Shown here piece after piece: positions 1 through 7,280 of a DNA stretch of 16,291 nucleotides. How positions within the stretch are numbered: the stretch's first letter is position 1; each line of letters begins with the position of its first letter. The position numbers and the translations under genes were made by a program. Origin of the DNA: Anaerolineae bacterium. GTDB taxonomy: Bacteria; Chloroflexota; Anaerolineae; Aggregatilineales; UBA3940. The notes below the pieces were generated by a model. That model saw only the letters and a program-made list of their open reading frames with translations. It was not told the origin of the DNA and ran no database searches. The stretch covers positions 1 to 16,291 of the forward strand of contig JADZAD010000098.1 in NCBI GenBank assembly GCA_020852775.1, read 5' to 3'.

Positions 1-763
1 CCAGCGCCGTGAAGAACTTCATCCGGACGGGGACATCGTTTGTCGCGTCCAGCGGGACGAACGTGATCGGGATGCCAGAGCGCACGACGCTGTCCGCCGC
101 CTCCGGATCGCAGTAGATATTCCACTCCGCAACCGTGTTCAGGTCGCCGGGGTTGCTGTCACCGACGTTGCCGGGTACTTCAAATGCCCCGCCCATTGCG
201 ACGATCCGCTCAATGCGTCCGGCGAACCCCGGATCAGACTGGAGGGCGAGTGCGAGGTTGGTCATCGGGCCAAGCGCAACCAGCACGGGCTTCTCCTCCA
301 GTTCCGTACTGAGCGCAATGAGCAGGTCCGGGGCGGCTGCTCCTGCGGGGGGGGTGGGGTTATCGGGCAGATCGATCCCATACATGGCGTCCGCGTTATC
401 ACGCCACGGCTCAGGGAAGAGATTACCCCCGTCAGTAGGCGTCTCCGGCCCACAGGATACAGGGATATCCGGCTGGCCTGCCAGCACGACCAGCCCGAGA
501 GCATTCCGGACGCCGCCGTTACAGTGCGCCACACCGGTACCGCTCACCGTGATTGCCCTGACCTCGGCCGCCGGGTGGCTGAGCAGGTAGAGGATGGCAA
601 CCCAGTCATCGGCGCTCATGTCGGTGTCGATGATCACCGGGGTACGCTCGATACCGGGTTCATCCGCGGATGGGCGTGGCGCCGTACCGATCTGCCCTGC
701 GGGTGTGGCGCAGCCTGCCAGCAGGAGGCCTGTCATGGCCAGAGCCAACAGTCTTCGCAGCAT
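1..763 (-). CDS. Nucleoside hydrolase (IUNH family) with lipoprotein signal, C-terminus off window
   Basis: Reading leftward from the ATG at 763, the frame stays open to the window edge and gives 254 residues, so the C-terminus is missing. The protein is an inosine-uridine-preferring nucleoside hydrolase, which splits the N-glycosidic bond of ribonucleosides. Residues 46-53 are DTDMSADD, the calcium-binding N-terminal motif that is usually DTDPGxDD. The later family block is also present: GPMTNLALAL, then MGGAFEVPGN, then AEWNIYCDPEAA. The first 18 residues are a lipoprotein signal, with a basic start (MLRR), a hydrophobic stretch and LLAGC with the lipid-modified Cys at 18. The enzyme is therefore probably anchored outside the membrane, whereas most family members are cytosolic. 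A GAGG Shine-Dalgarno sequence lies seven bases before the ATG and supports this start. The gene is divergent from the HEAT-repeat gene. Family assignment is firm; substrate is unknown. Confidence 0.9.
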   Translation of the reverse strand, partial: MLRRLLALAMTGLLLAGCATPAGQIGTAPRPSADEPGIERTPVIIDTDMSADDWVAILYLLSHPAAEVRAITVSGTGVAHCNGGVRNALGLVVLAGQPDIPVSCGPETPTDGGNLFPEPWRDNADAMYGIDLPDNPTPPAGAAAPDLLIALSTELEEKPVLVALGPMTNLALALQSDPGFAGRIERIVAMGGAFEVPGNVGDSNPGDLNTVAEWNIYCDPEAADSVVRSGIPITFVPLDATNDVPVRMKFFTAL

Positions 764-820
764 GGTTAACCTCATCTTTCAGGTATATCGCCGCTGAACT
801 GGCGGCGAGTATTCGCTACA

Positions 821-826
821 ATTATA
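821..826 (-). promoter_or_regulatory. -10 box TATAAT for the nucleoside hydrolase gene
   Basis: The minus strand reads a perfect TATAAT here, about 58 bases before the hydrolase ATG. I see no convincing -35 hexamer at 16-18 bases upstream. The overlapping plus-strand TACAAT at 817-822 could serve the divergent HEAT-repeat gene, so the region may be a back-to-back promoter. Confidence 0.45.
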
Positions 827-859
827 CGGTATGCAGCGCTCTGATACGTATCTGCCCCG

Positions 860-1873
860 ATGACACGGTTACTGGAAGCACCTGATCCCGGAAACGAGCC
901 CCGGCTTGGCGGAAGCCTCGCGGCCTCCCTCCTCTCGGGGTTTGAGCCGCTCCTGGGTGGTGTGCGCCGGGCGTCGGTTGATCCTGCCCGATTCTACACC
1001 CTGCTTGATACCTCGGATGAGGCGGCAATCCGCCCGATCCTTGTCTCTATGGAGCGGCTGGGCCAGACAGAGACCTATATCCAGGAACTGGCCCGGGCTG
1101 TTTCGCCGGGGGCGCGCCACAACTCGCGCCACTGGAATGGCGCTTTCTCCTCAGCCCAGCGGCGGCGAGCCATCAGCCTGCTGACACGTTTCGGCTCATA
1201 CGAGTCGCTTATCCCGCTGATCGAGGCCCTCTCTGATACGCACTACGACGTTTGCAAGGATGCGGAGACGGCTCTGAGTGCAATCTGTGAGCGCTTTGAC
1301 CCGGCGGACCGCCGGACACGTATCGTCTATCACGCCCTTGTTGATGCGCTGCGGGTACTGCCGCTGGCCGCTCGCAAGGTTGCCGCGCGCCTGCTCGTCA
1401 GCGGCCCGGCCGATCTGGTGTTGAAGCCGGTACTGGCTTATGGCCTGCGCGCTGAGGAGTGGTGGGCGCGGCGTGAGGCGGTCTGGGTGCTGGGCACGAT
1501 GGGGGACATCCGCGCTACACGCCGCCTGATGGACTGCCTGCTCGATCCCTCCGACGTGGTGCGGGCTACAGCGGCATGGGCGCTGGGCCGGCTTGATGCA
1601 CCGGTGGCGATCAAGGCGCTGGTTCGGGCGTCAGAGGAGCAGGATGAGAGGGTACGCGGGGCCGCGCTGGAAGCACTCGGCGCATACGCGACGCGCCCGT
1701 CATCTGATGAGGGGCATCTCCGGCTCATCATCGACCGGCTGATCGCCGCGCTCGCTGATCCGGACGCAGGGGTCCGGATCGCTGCCCTGGAGATTCTGTC
1801 GGGCCTCAGCATCCCACAGGCGCGTATTGCACTGCAGCGCCTGCTGCGGGAGCGCGGCGGTACAGCCCTATGA
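860..1873 (+). CDS. HEAT-repeat domain protein
   Basis: This 337-residue protein has no signal peptide and is probably cytosolic. The C-terminal 140 residues are a clear alpha-solenoid of HEAT/PBS-lyase-type helical pairs. Typical repeat lines are REAVWVLGTMGDIRATRRLM (205-224), VRATAAWALGRLDAPVAIKAL (from 234), VRGAALEALG (265-274) and VRIAALEILSGL (305-316). A weaker repeat around 115-145 (LIPLIEALSDTHYDVCKDAE) suggests the solenoid starts earlier. The first 45 residues are unassigned. Such solenoids are usually protein-interaction scaffolds, and no catalytic motif is visible. The ATG at 860 is the only start after an in-frame stop at 842. It has no Shine-Dalgarno sequence, as for several other genes here. 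Its stop overlaps the stop of the convergent CZB gene by six bases. Confidence 0.8.
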   Translation: MTRLLEAPDPGNEPRLGGSLAASLLSGFEPLLGGVRRASVDPARFYTLLDTSDEAAIRPILVSMERLGQTETYIQELARAVSPGARHNSRHWNGAFSSAQRRRAISLLTRFGSYESLIPLIEALSDTHYDVCKDAETALSAICERFDPADRRTRIVYHALVDALRVLPLAARKVAARLLVSGPADLVLKPVLAYGLRAEEWWARREAVWVLGTMGDIRATRRLMDCLLDPSDVVRATAAWALGRLDAPVAIKALVRASEEQDERVRGAALEALGAYATRPSSDEGHLRLIIDRLIAALADPDAGVRIAALEILSGLSIPQARIALQRLLRERGGTAL

Positions 1874-2224
1874 GATCATGATCCGTGCTTCAACCGTGTC
1901 CAGCAGGATCAGGATGTGCTCGGAAAGCGGGACAATGTGTGCCCACTCCTCATGCGCCGACACCCGGTGGCCAGCCTTGACCAGTTCGACGATCTTCGGC
2001 ATGCGGCTGTGCAGTTCGGCATGCATCTGCATCAGTTCCTGCATCTCCGGCAGTGTGCCAAAAGTGGGCATGCCATAATCCTCCAGCCAGTGGCCCAGTT
2101 CACAGTCGGTACAGTACAGCATCTCATCTTCATCGAAGGCACGAAGGCCATCAAGGTACTCTTCGACGGAGAGACGCCAGCGCCGGTGATACACCTTCGC
2201 CATCTCAAAATCGAATGTCGCCAT
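1868..2224 (-). CDS. Stand-alone CZB (chemoreceptor zinc-binding) domain protein
   Basis: The 118-residue protein consists almost entirely of a CZB four-helix domain. The expected zinc ligands are all visible: His13 in YHRRW, Cys41 in CELGHW, and His68 and His72 in MHAELH. CZB domains are normally fused to chemoreceptors or diguanylate cyclases, where they bind zinc and sense zinc or hypochlorous acid. Here there is no partner domain, transmembrane segment or signal peptide, so the product should be a small soluble metal- or redox-sensing protein. An AGGAG Shine-Dalgarno sequence six bases before the ATG fixes the start. It lies downstream of the M20 peptidase gene across a 161-base gap containing a strong inverted repeat, so it may be separately controlled. 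An extra Cys at 38 lies three residues before the ligand Cys. The sensed ligand and partner are inference only. Confidence 0.85.
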   Translation of the reverse strand: MATFDFEMAKVYHRRWRLSVEEYLDGLRAFDEDEMLYCTDCELGHWLEDYGMPTFGTLPEMQELMQMHAELHSRMPKIVELVKAGHRVSAHEEWAHIVPLSEHILILLDTVEARIMIS

Positions 2225-2322
2225 GGCCCGCTCCTTTTCGTATAGCTCAGTCTACTCTCAGTATGCGGGGGATCGACGGTTAAAGGATAGTGAGACTGTT
2301 CATGAAAAGCGTGGAAGGACGT

Positions 2323-2357
2323 CGCCACCGGGCCATGTGGTGGCGGCTGGCCCGGTG
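2323..2357 (-). terminator. Inverted repeat between M20 peptidase and CZB genes (probable terminator or attenuator)
   Basis: CACCGGGCC (2326-2334) pairs perfectly with GGCCCGGTG (2349-2357) around a 14-base loop. The alternative arms CGCCACC (2323-2329) and GGTGGCG (2339-2345) also pair, and the two pairings exclude each other. The structure follows the peptidase stop on the minus strand. There is only a weak T-run (CTTTT) further downstream, so read-through into the CZB gene is possible. Confidence 0.5.
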
Positions 2358-2385
2358 ACGCGGGAGAGACCGTCCGAAGTGAGGA

Positions 2386-3537
2386 TCAGGCAGGGGTATC
2401 GGGCCAGTCGAGCAGCAGCCCGGCCAGCAGGGCGGCGCTCTGTGAGAGGGCACGTATCTGGACGTTCTCCTTGTCAGTATGTGCCCCGGTGCCGGTCGGG
2501 CCGATGCCGTCCAGCGTAGGCACCCCGGCAGCGGCAGTGTAATTCCCGTCGGAAGCACCCCCTGTCCCCGATTCACGCAGGGTCAGGCCATAGGCGGTGC
2601 CGATATTCCGGGCTGCCTCGAATGTCTGGATCATCAGTTCGTTACGCTCCATGGGTGGGCGATCGAATCTACCTTCGACGGAGAGCCGTGCCCCCGGCAG
2701 CACAGGCTTCAGGCCCATGATCTGGTTCGTCATACGCTCGAGCTCCGCCTGTGTGATCACCCGCGCATCAATGCTGACCTCACACAGGTCAGGCACCACA
2801 TTCGAGGCGGTGCCGCCGTTGACGATGTTCACGCTGACCGTTGAGCCGGCCTTGTAGTCCGTCATCCGCTGCAAGGCGATCACCTGGTGCGCCATCTCCT
2901 CGATCGCGTTAAGTCCGGATTCGTGCGCCCCGCCCGCGTGTGACGCAATGCCGTGAGTCCGCAGGGTGAAGCGCCCGGGGCTTTTGCGCCAGGTCTTCAG
3001 CGAACCATCGGGCATGGCCCCTTCCATCACGAGCGCGAGTGCGGATTGCCGCGCCAGTTCGATGATCAAATCGCGGGAATGGTCGCTGCCTGTCTCCTCG
3101 TCGCTGGTCATCAGCGCGATCACCGGGCGCTCTGGAAAGAGCGACTGATCGCGCAGGGCCCGCAGCGCAGCCAGCATCGCCACGATCCCGCCGATTTCGT
3201 CACACGCGCCCGGCCCGTAGAGCAATCCATCTTCGATACGAACCGGGTTGCGTGCCAGCATCCCGATCGGGTGGACGGTATCCATGTGGCACACGAACAG
3301 GATTGGCTTGCCGGGCCTGTCCATGTTCCAGCGGCCCACGAGGATATCGCCGACCGCCTCCCGCTGGTGGACTTCCACCTCCGCACCGATCGCTTCCAGT
3401 TCGTGCCGGATGCGCTCCCCCTTGCGGTCTACGGCGGCCTTATCGCTGGTCGGGGATTCGATCTGCATCAACTCACTGAGCAGTTCGATCATTGTGTCGG
3501 TATCCTGGATGAACAGGTTAAGCAAGTCGGGTTTCAT
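2386..3537 (-). CDS. M20 family zinc metallopeptidase (carboxypeptidase G2/ArgE/DapE type)
   Basis: This 383-residue enzyme has the full set of M20 di-zinc residues. His84 and Asp86 are in CHMDTVHP, and Asp113 is in the GPGACDEIGG block. Glu147 (catalytic base) and Glu148 are in SDEETG. Glu172 follows in VMEGA, and His353 is in GTGAHTDKE. The dimerisation (lid) domain lies between about residues 188 and 300 and includes GIASHAG with His200. The best match is the carboxypeptidase G2/glutamate carboxypeptidase-like subgroup, which hydrolyses amide bonds of acylated or peptide-linked amino acids. The exact substrate cannot be told from sequence. There is no signal peptide, so it is cytosolic. 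CAGGAG lies five bases before the ATG. It follows the lipoprotein gene by 29 bases and is probably cotranscribed with it. Confidence 0.93.
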   Translation of the reverse strand: MKPDLLNLFIQDTDTMIELLSELMQIESPTSDKAAVDRKGERIRHELEAIGAEVEVHQREAVGDILVGRWNMDRPGKPILFVCHMDTVHPIGMLARNPVRIEDGLLYGPGACDEIGGIVAMLAALRALRDQSLFPERPVIALMTSDEETGSDHSRDLIIELARQSALALVMEGAMPDGSLKTWRKSPGRFTLRTHGIASHAGGAHESGLNAIEEMAHQVIALQRMTDYKAGSTVSVNIVNGGTASNVVPDLCEVSIDARVITQAELERMTNQIMGLKPVLPGARLSVEGRFDRPPMERNELMIQTFEAARNIGTAYGLTLRESGTGGASDGNYTAAAGVPTLDGIGPTGTGAHTDKENVQIRALSQSAALLAGLLLDWPDTPA

Positions 3538-3566
3538 AGGGCTCCTGAGGATTATGATGCCGGGTG

Positions 3567-5036
3567 TCAGGGCACGGTCACGCCGAACGGGCAGACATCG
3601 ATCGCGGAGTAGGTGCGGTTGGCGAAGCCGAACGTATTCAGCACTTCGATCGCGCTGGGGTTGGCGCGGATATAGCCGATCACCACCTGGCAGGCCCGCC
3701 CGACATCCCGGTTGACCGCGAAATCAGCCCACCAGAAATCTGCCATGCGCGCGAATTCGATTCCCGGCATCTGGCCGAAGGGGGCAGCGGTTGACTGGCT
3801 GCCATCTGGCGCAGGGGGCGGGCTGGCGAAGCCGGAGATAAAGGTGTCGTGCCGGGCCTGTGCATCCTCTACACGTCCGCGCAGCGCCTCCGCGAGCATG
3901 ATGCGGAACTGCGCATAGGCGGCAAGATAGCTGTCTTCATCCGGGTACTGCCAGCTTTGCAGGGCCGTATCACCAATCACGTCTTCGTACAGGTCAACTG
4001 CCTCACCATAGCTGGCACGACGCATCGCGTCGTCCGCATCGTACAACACATGGATCCGGTAGCGGGCCGGGGACTGAGTCGCCTCGGCGATCGCGTACAG
4101 AGTGCCATCCCACTTCCAGACCGTGGTAGCGGTACGCTGCGGCCCCGCGCCGATAGCGGCGATTGTGCCACTGGAGACGACCACTTCGCTCAGGCGGTCG
4201 TCATCCACATCACTGACCACGATCTGAGCGAACGGTGCGCGAATCTCCTGATCCACCAGGCTGGCGAAGTTCACCAGGTCGAGGTTCCACTGCAGAATGC
4301 TGACATCCTGATAACAGACCTGGTTGTCATCACATGTCTGGGTAGTGTAGACAAGGTCATTGATCAGGTTGCCGTTGATGTCATCCGCGGAGAGGATCAG
4401 CGGGACGCCCCGCGCGACCGAGTAGCCGGACTGGAAGAGCAGGCGATAAGCACTCTCGTCGCAGCCGAAGATCAGCAGGTCGCCCGGCGGCGGGAAGCTC
4501 TCAATACGCTGTGGGTCCACCGCCACCACCAGCACCTCCGGGACGCCATCACCCGTGAAGTCACGGTCGGCCCGGACCAGCCCGGCGAAATCAGCCAGCG
4601 CACCCCATGAGCGCAGCGAGGCTTCAAGGATGGTGGTCGCGCCACCTGCTGACAGATAGCGCGCAATAATCTCCGAGTAGCGGCTGAACGGCGGCGGCTG
4701 CTCCGGCAGGGTGGGTGTGCCGGGCAGCGGGCAGCGGGCCGGCGGGGCGAATACGCCCGGCAGAGTCGGCGTCGGGGCGAGCGCGGTTGCGGTTTGCGCC
4801 GCGGCAAGCTGCGCGGCAGCGGTCGCCGTACCGACAGGCCCGACGATCAGGGCACCCTGCTCTGGCGCATCCGAGGTGGCCGTGGGCGTCAGCAGTGAGA
4901 TCGAGATGCTGCCGCCGGGTGTCGCTGTTGAAAAGCCAGAGGCGGGCGTGCCCCCGTTGATGGCCTCTCCGGCGCTGCATGCCAGCGACGCCGCGATCAG
5001 CAGCAGAAGGACGGTCAGGTGTGGTCGGGTGGACAT
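3567..5036 (-). CDS. Lipoprotein with FG-GAP/VCBS-like repeats and helical C-terminal region
   Basis: I do not recognise a named family for this 489-residue protein. It begins with a lipoprotein signal, a hydrophobic stretch then SLAC with Cys20. A low-complexity Thr/Ala/Pro linker follows (about 30-115). Three evenly spaced Asp-rich loops resemble calcium-binding FG-GAP/VCBS loops: DRDFTGDGVPE (157-167), DDINGNLINDL (218-228) and DVDDDRLSEVV (276-286). Each is followed by a beta-rich stretch, suggesting a partial or small beta-propeller. Residues 330-400 look helical and TPR-like (ASYGEAVDLYEDVIGD and AQFRIMLAEALRGRVEDA). Cys pairs at 235/241 and 449/482 could form disulfides. The protein is probably tethered outside the membrane. 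There is no Shine-Dalgarno sequence, and a TATAAT box sits directly upstream, which suggests a leaderless transcript. Confidence 0.8.
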   Translation of the reverse strand: MSTRPHLTVLLLLIAASLACSAGEAINGGTPASGFSTATPGGSISISLLTPTATSDAPEQGALIVGPVGTATAAAQLAAAQTATALAPTPTLPGVFAPPARCPLPGTPTLPEQPPPFSRYSEIIARYLSAGGATTILEASLRSWGALADFAGLVRADRDFTGDGVPEVLVVAVDPQRIESFPPPGDLLIFGCDESAYRLLFQSGYSVARGVPLILSADDINGNLINDLVYTTQTCDDNQVCYQDVSILQWNLDLVNFASLVDQEIRAPFAQIVVSDVDDDRLSEVVVSSGTIAAIGAGPQRTATTVWKWDGTLYAIAEATQSPARYRIHVLYDADDAMRRASYGEAVDLYEDVIGDTALQSWQYPDEDSYLAAYAQFRIMLAEALRGRVEDAQARHDTFISGFASPPPAPDGSQSTAAPFGQMPGIEFARMADFWWADFAVNRDVGRACQVVIGYIRANPSAIEVLNTFGFANRTYSAIDVCPFGVTVP

Positions 5037-5042
5037 GGGCGC

Positions 5043-5048
5043 ATTATA
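5043..5048 (-). promoter_or_regulatory. -10 box TATAAT placing transcription start at the lipoprotein ATG
   Basis: The minus strand reads GCTATAATG, and the hexamer ends seven bases before the A of the ATG at 5036. Transcription would start at or within a base of the start codon, giving a leaderless mRNA, in keeping with the missing Shine-Dalgarno sequence. The -35 region is weak: CTGATC at 5067-5072 matches three of six consensus positions at an 18-base spacing. It overlaps the stop codon of the flavin reductase gene. Confidence 0.5.
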
Positions 5049-5068
5049 GCACAGCGGGCGGAAGCGGA

Positions 5069-5713
5069 TCAGGCGCTTACCGTTGGTTCGCCCGGTGAAG
5101 GCGGTGTCGCGCGGTCGAAGTGGATGACTTCTCCGAGGCAGCCGTATTCGCCCCCACTGATCTCACCCACTGGGCGGAGCTTGCGCGGATCGATGGCCCC
5201 GCTCTCGTCGAGCACATCACGGCGGATGTGATAGCGCAGGACGCGCCCCAGAATGATCGTATCCTGTGAACCGTCGATGGTGATGAGCTGGTGCAGTGCT
5301 GTTTCCAGCGCCACCGGGGCGTTCGCAACGCGTGGTGGAACGACGTTGATGGAGGGCGCGGTCTGCAGGCCAGCCGCCTCGAACTCGTCAACCACCGGTG
5401 GATAGTCCGCGGAGGTCTGGTGCATGGCCCCGGCCAATGCCTCATCGACGATGTTGACGACAAACTCACCGGTGGCACGGATGTTGGTCAGCGTGTCCTT
5501 GACACGCCCAGAGCGCGGCATCCCGACCGAGATCATGATGATGGGTGGATGACTGCTCACGGCGCTGAAGAATGAGTACGGCGCGAGGTTCAGGATGCCA
5601 TCCACGCTGATCGTGGATACCCAGGCGATCGGACGGGGTGCAATCGCTCGTGCCAGAACATGGTAAGCCTCACGGCGGGGCAGGCTGTCGGGGGTGATGC
5701 TGATGCTCGTCAT
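5069..5713 (-). CDS. Flavin reductase-like, FMN-binding split-barrel protein
   Basis: This 214-residue protein belongs to the flavin reductase-like/DIM6-NTAB family. The signature is near the N-terminus: ARAIAPRPIAWVST (21-34), then VDGILNLAPYSFFSAVS (37-53) and PPIIMISVG (56-64). These contribute to FMN binding in the split beta-barrel. A second family element follows at SGRVKDTLTNIRATGEFVVNI. Members either reduce flavin with NAD(P)H to supply a monooxygenase or act as flavoproteins, and no monooxygenase partner is seen here. It is cytosolic with no signal peptide. A GAAGG Shine-Dalgarno sequence lies about eight bases before the ATG. The lipoprotein gene begins 32 bases downstream, so the two may share a transcript. 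It is divergent from the alpha/beta hydrolase operon across 108 bases. Confidence 0.9.
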   Translation of the reverse strand: MTSISITPDSLPRREAYHVLARAIAPRPIAWVSTISVDGILNLAPYSFFSAVSSHPPIIMISVGMPRSGRVKDTLTNIRATGEFVVNIVDEALAGAMHQTSADYPPVVDEFEAAGLQTAPSINVVPPRVANAPVALETALHQLITIDGSQDTIILGRVLRYHIRRDVLDESGAIDPRKLRPVGEISGGEYGCLGEVIHFDRATPPSPGEPTVSA

Positions 5714-5781
5714 AGGTTGGCCTTCATGGCGTTGGCTTGCCGAAGCCTTACTTTACCATATGGATCGCACAGATGAGTACG

Positions 5782-5811
5782 TTGCCGGGCTCACGCGCCG
5801 CCTGCTATACT
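5782..5811 (+). promoter_or_regulatory. Sigma70-type promoter of the hydrolase-thpR-comM operon
   Basis: TTGCCG (5782-5787) and TATACT (5806-5811) are separated by 18 bases. The predicted start point falls about 5817-5819, only a few bases before the ATG at 5822. No Shine-Dalgarno sequence precedes the gene, so the mRNA is probably leaderless or nearly so. Confidence 0.6.
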
Positions 5812-5821
5812 CATTTCTGCG

Positions 5822-6658
5822 ATGAAAACAACCCTGGTGAACGGACTCCAGACAGCGTATTACACCGGCGGTACCGGCCCGCGTGACGTGCTGTTTCTGC
5901 ACGGCTGGGCAGCCTCCGGCAGGATGTGGCTGCGCAGCATGTGGGCGCTGCGGCATGGCTTCCGCACCTTTGCCCCCGACCTGCCCGGCTTCGGTGACTC
6001 CGGTGTGCGTCCGCTGGAGTGGTACAGCATTTCGCGCTACGCGGATCACGTTGTGGCACTGTGCGAGCAGCTTGAGGTCCGGCCCCATACTATCATTGGT
6101 CACTCGATGGGGGCGCGAATCACGCTCGACATCGGTCAGCGCTACCCTGAATTTGCCCGCCAACTGGTGGCTGTCTCGCCAAGCATCTCCGGGCGGCTGG
6201 GGTTTAACATCAATGTGCTGATGACCGGAGAGGTGGGACGGAAGCTGCTGGATGTCTCGCGGAAGGTCTGGCCGATGGCAACTGCCGGGGTGATGTCCAC
6301 GTACTGGTCGCCACGCCATCTCGGTTCGGAAGCCGTGAAACGTACTACCGAAGACCTGCGCCGCTCAAGCTGGGAGGCGGCGATGGGCACCCTGCGGATG
6401 CTGGCAGAGGAAGACTACTCCGATCGGCTGTCTGGTATCCGGCAGCCCACCCTTGTGATCTGCGGGGCGCGTGACTACACCATTCCACCCGGAGACTCAC
6501 ACCTTGCAGCGACACGCATCCCTTCAGCGCGCCTTGTCATACTGGACGGCATCCATCACTGGCCGACCGACGAGGATCACAGCCGCTTCATCGATGTGCT
6601 GCTCCCGTTTGTAGATAACCATCGTCACTCAGTGACAACGGCCGGGGCAGCGCGGTGA
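5822..6658 (+). CDS. Alpha/beta hydrolase fold protein
   Basis: This 278-residue serine hydrolase has a visible catalytic triad. The nucleophile is Ser95 in GHSMG (93-97), the acid is Asp218 in CGARDYTIPP, and the base is His245 or His246 in GIHHWP. The oxyanion-hole HGW motif is at 27-29 (FLHGWAASG). DLPGFGDSG (53-61) is the usual loop of the MhpC/BioH/esterase group. Residues about 130-200 form the helical cap. There is no signal peptide, so it is cytosolic. Substrate cannot be deduced and could be an ester, lactone or C-C bond. It is the first gene of a rightward operon, and its stop overlaps the next start in the GTGA arrangement, implying translational coupling. There is no ribosome binding site, consistent with the promoter lying right next to the ATG. 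Confidence 0.9.
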   Translation: MKTTLVNGLQTAYYTGGTGPRDVLFLHGWAASGRMWLRSMWALRHGFRTFAPDLPGFGDSGVRPLEWYSISRYADHVVALCEQLEVRPHTIIGHSMGARITLDIGQRYPEFARQLVAVSPSISGRLGFNINVLMTGEVGRKLLDVSRKVWPMATAGVMSTYWSPRHLGSEAVKRTTEDLRRSSWEAAMGTLRMLAEEDYSDRLSGIRQPTLVICGARDYTIPPGDSHLAATRIPSARLVILDGIHHWPTDEDHSRFIDVLLPFVDNHRHSVTTAGAAR

Positions 6659-7242
6659 TCGAAGTGTGGCGGCTGTTCGTGGCGCTTGAACTCCCCGCAG
6701 ACGTGCAGACGGCGCTGGGGCGCCTGCGGCGCACGCTCGAATCGAAATCCCCGGCGCGTGCTGTGCGCTGGGTACAACCGTCTGGCATCCACCTGACTCT
6801 CAAATTCCTTGGTGATGTACCTTCTGGAGAGGTGAGTACGCTCGCTGAAACTCTGAGGCGGGCTGCTGCCGGGCACTCTGCCTTTGAATTGGAAGCTGGC
6901 GGCCTGGGCTGCTTTCCGAATCGCCACCGTCCGAGCGTGCTGTGGGTCGGGCTGGGCGGGGCGCTCGCTGAACTGAACGCGCTCCAGTCGAGCGTCGAGA
7001 TAGCGCTGGCCGATAGTGGATTTGAGGCCGAGGAGCGCGGCTTCAGCCCGCACCTTACCCTGGCGCGCACCTCACGGACGGCTCCCCTGCGAGAGATTGA
7101 GGCGCTGGCGGCGCTGCTCGATCTGCCCGCCGCGCAGAAGCCGCTTGTCCGCTGGCGTGTGGGCGCGTTCAGCCTGATGCGCAGCGAACTGCGGCGCGAA
7201 GGCGCGATCTATACCGCACTTCATCACATCCCCCTGAGCTGA
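6655..7242 (+). CDS. thpR: RNA 2',3'-cyclic phosphodiesterase (2'-5' RNA ligase family, ThpR/LigT)
   Basis: The 195-residue product has the two HxTx motifs of the 2H phosphoesterase superfamily, HLTL at 46-49 (in GIHLTLKFLGDV) and HLTL at 133-136 (in FSPHLTLART). The opening RLFVALELP is typical of bacterial ThpR. These enzymes open 2',3'-cyclic phosphates on RNA and can reversibly join 2'-5' linkages in vitro. Length matches the family (about 180-200). The start is GTG at 6655, overlapping the TGA of the hydrolase gene by four bases. No in-frame ATG lies nearby. It sits 38 bases before the ComM-like gene and is probably cotranscribed. The partnership with ComM suggests a DNA-uptake or RNA-processing neighbourhood, but that link is inference. 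Confidence 0.92.
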   Translation: MIEVWRLFVALELPADVQTALGRLRRTLESKSPARAVRWVQPSGIHLTLKFLGDVPSGEVSTLAETLRRAAAGHSAFELEAGGLGCFPNRHRPSVLWVGLGGALAELNALQSSVEIALADSGFEAEERGFSPHLTLARTSRTAPLREIEALAALLDLPAAQKPLVRWRVGAFSLMRSELRREGAIYTALHHIPLS

Positions 7243-7280
7243 TTCTCCTCCCGTGACCGCATGAAAGTGAGGTGCAGGCC

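Noticed and set aside
135..590. Rightward open frame of 151 codons
   Set aside because: It lies opposite the nucleoside hydrolase, whose motifs are clear, and its Ser/Pro/Ala/Arg-rich translation has no recognisable domain.
2953..3612. Rightward open frame of 219 codons
   Set aside because: It is antisense to the M20 peptidase gene; the peptidase has all catalytic residues, and this frame has no family signature.
3849..4610. Rightward open frame of 253 codons
   Set aside because: It is antisense to the lipoprotein gene, with no ribosome site or domain. High GC content commonly opens such shadow frames.
5734..5747. GGCTT/AAGCC hairpin in the flavin reductase leader as a riboswitch
   Set aside because: A 5-bp stem with a 4-base loop is expected by chance, and no FMN riboswitch elements are seen.
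5753..6319. Leftward open frame of 188 codons overlapping the alpha/beta hydrolase start
   Set aside because: The hydrolase triad and promoter support the plus strand; the leftward translation is His/Pro/Arg-rich with no motif.
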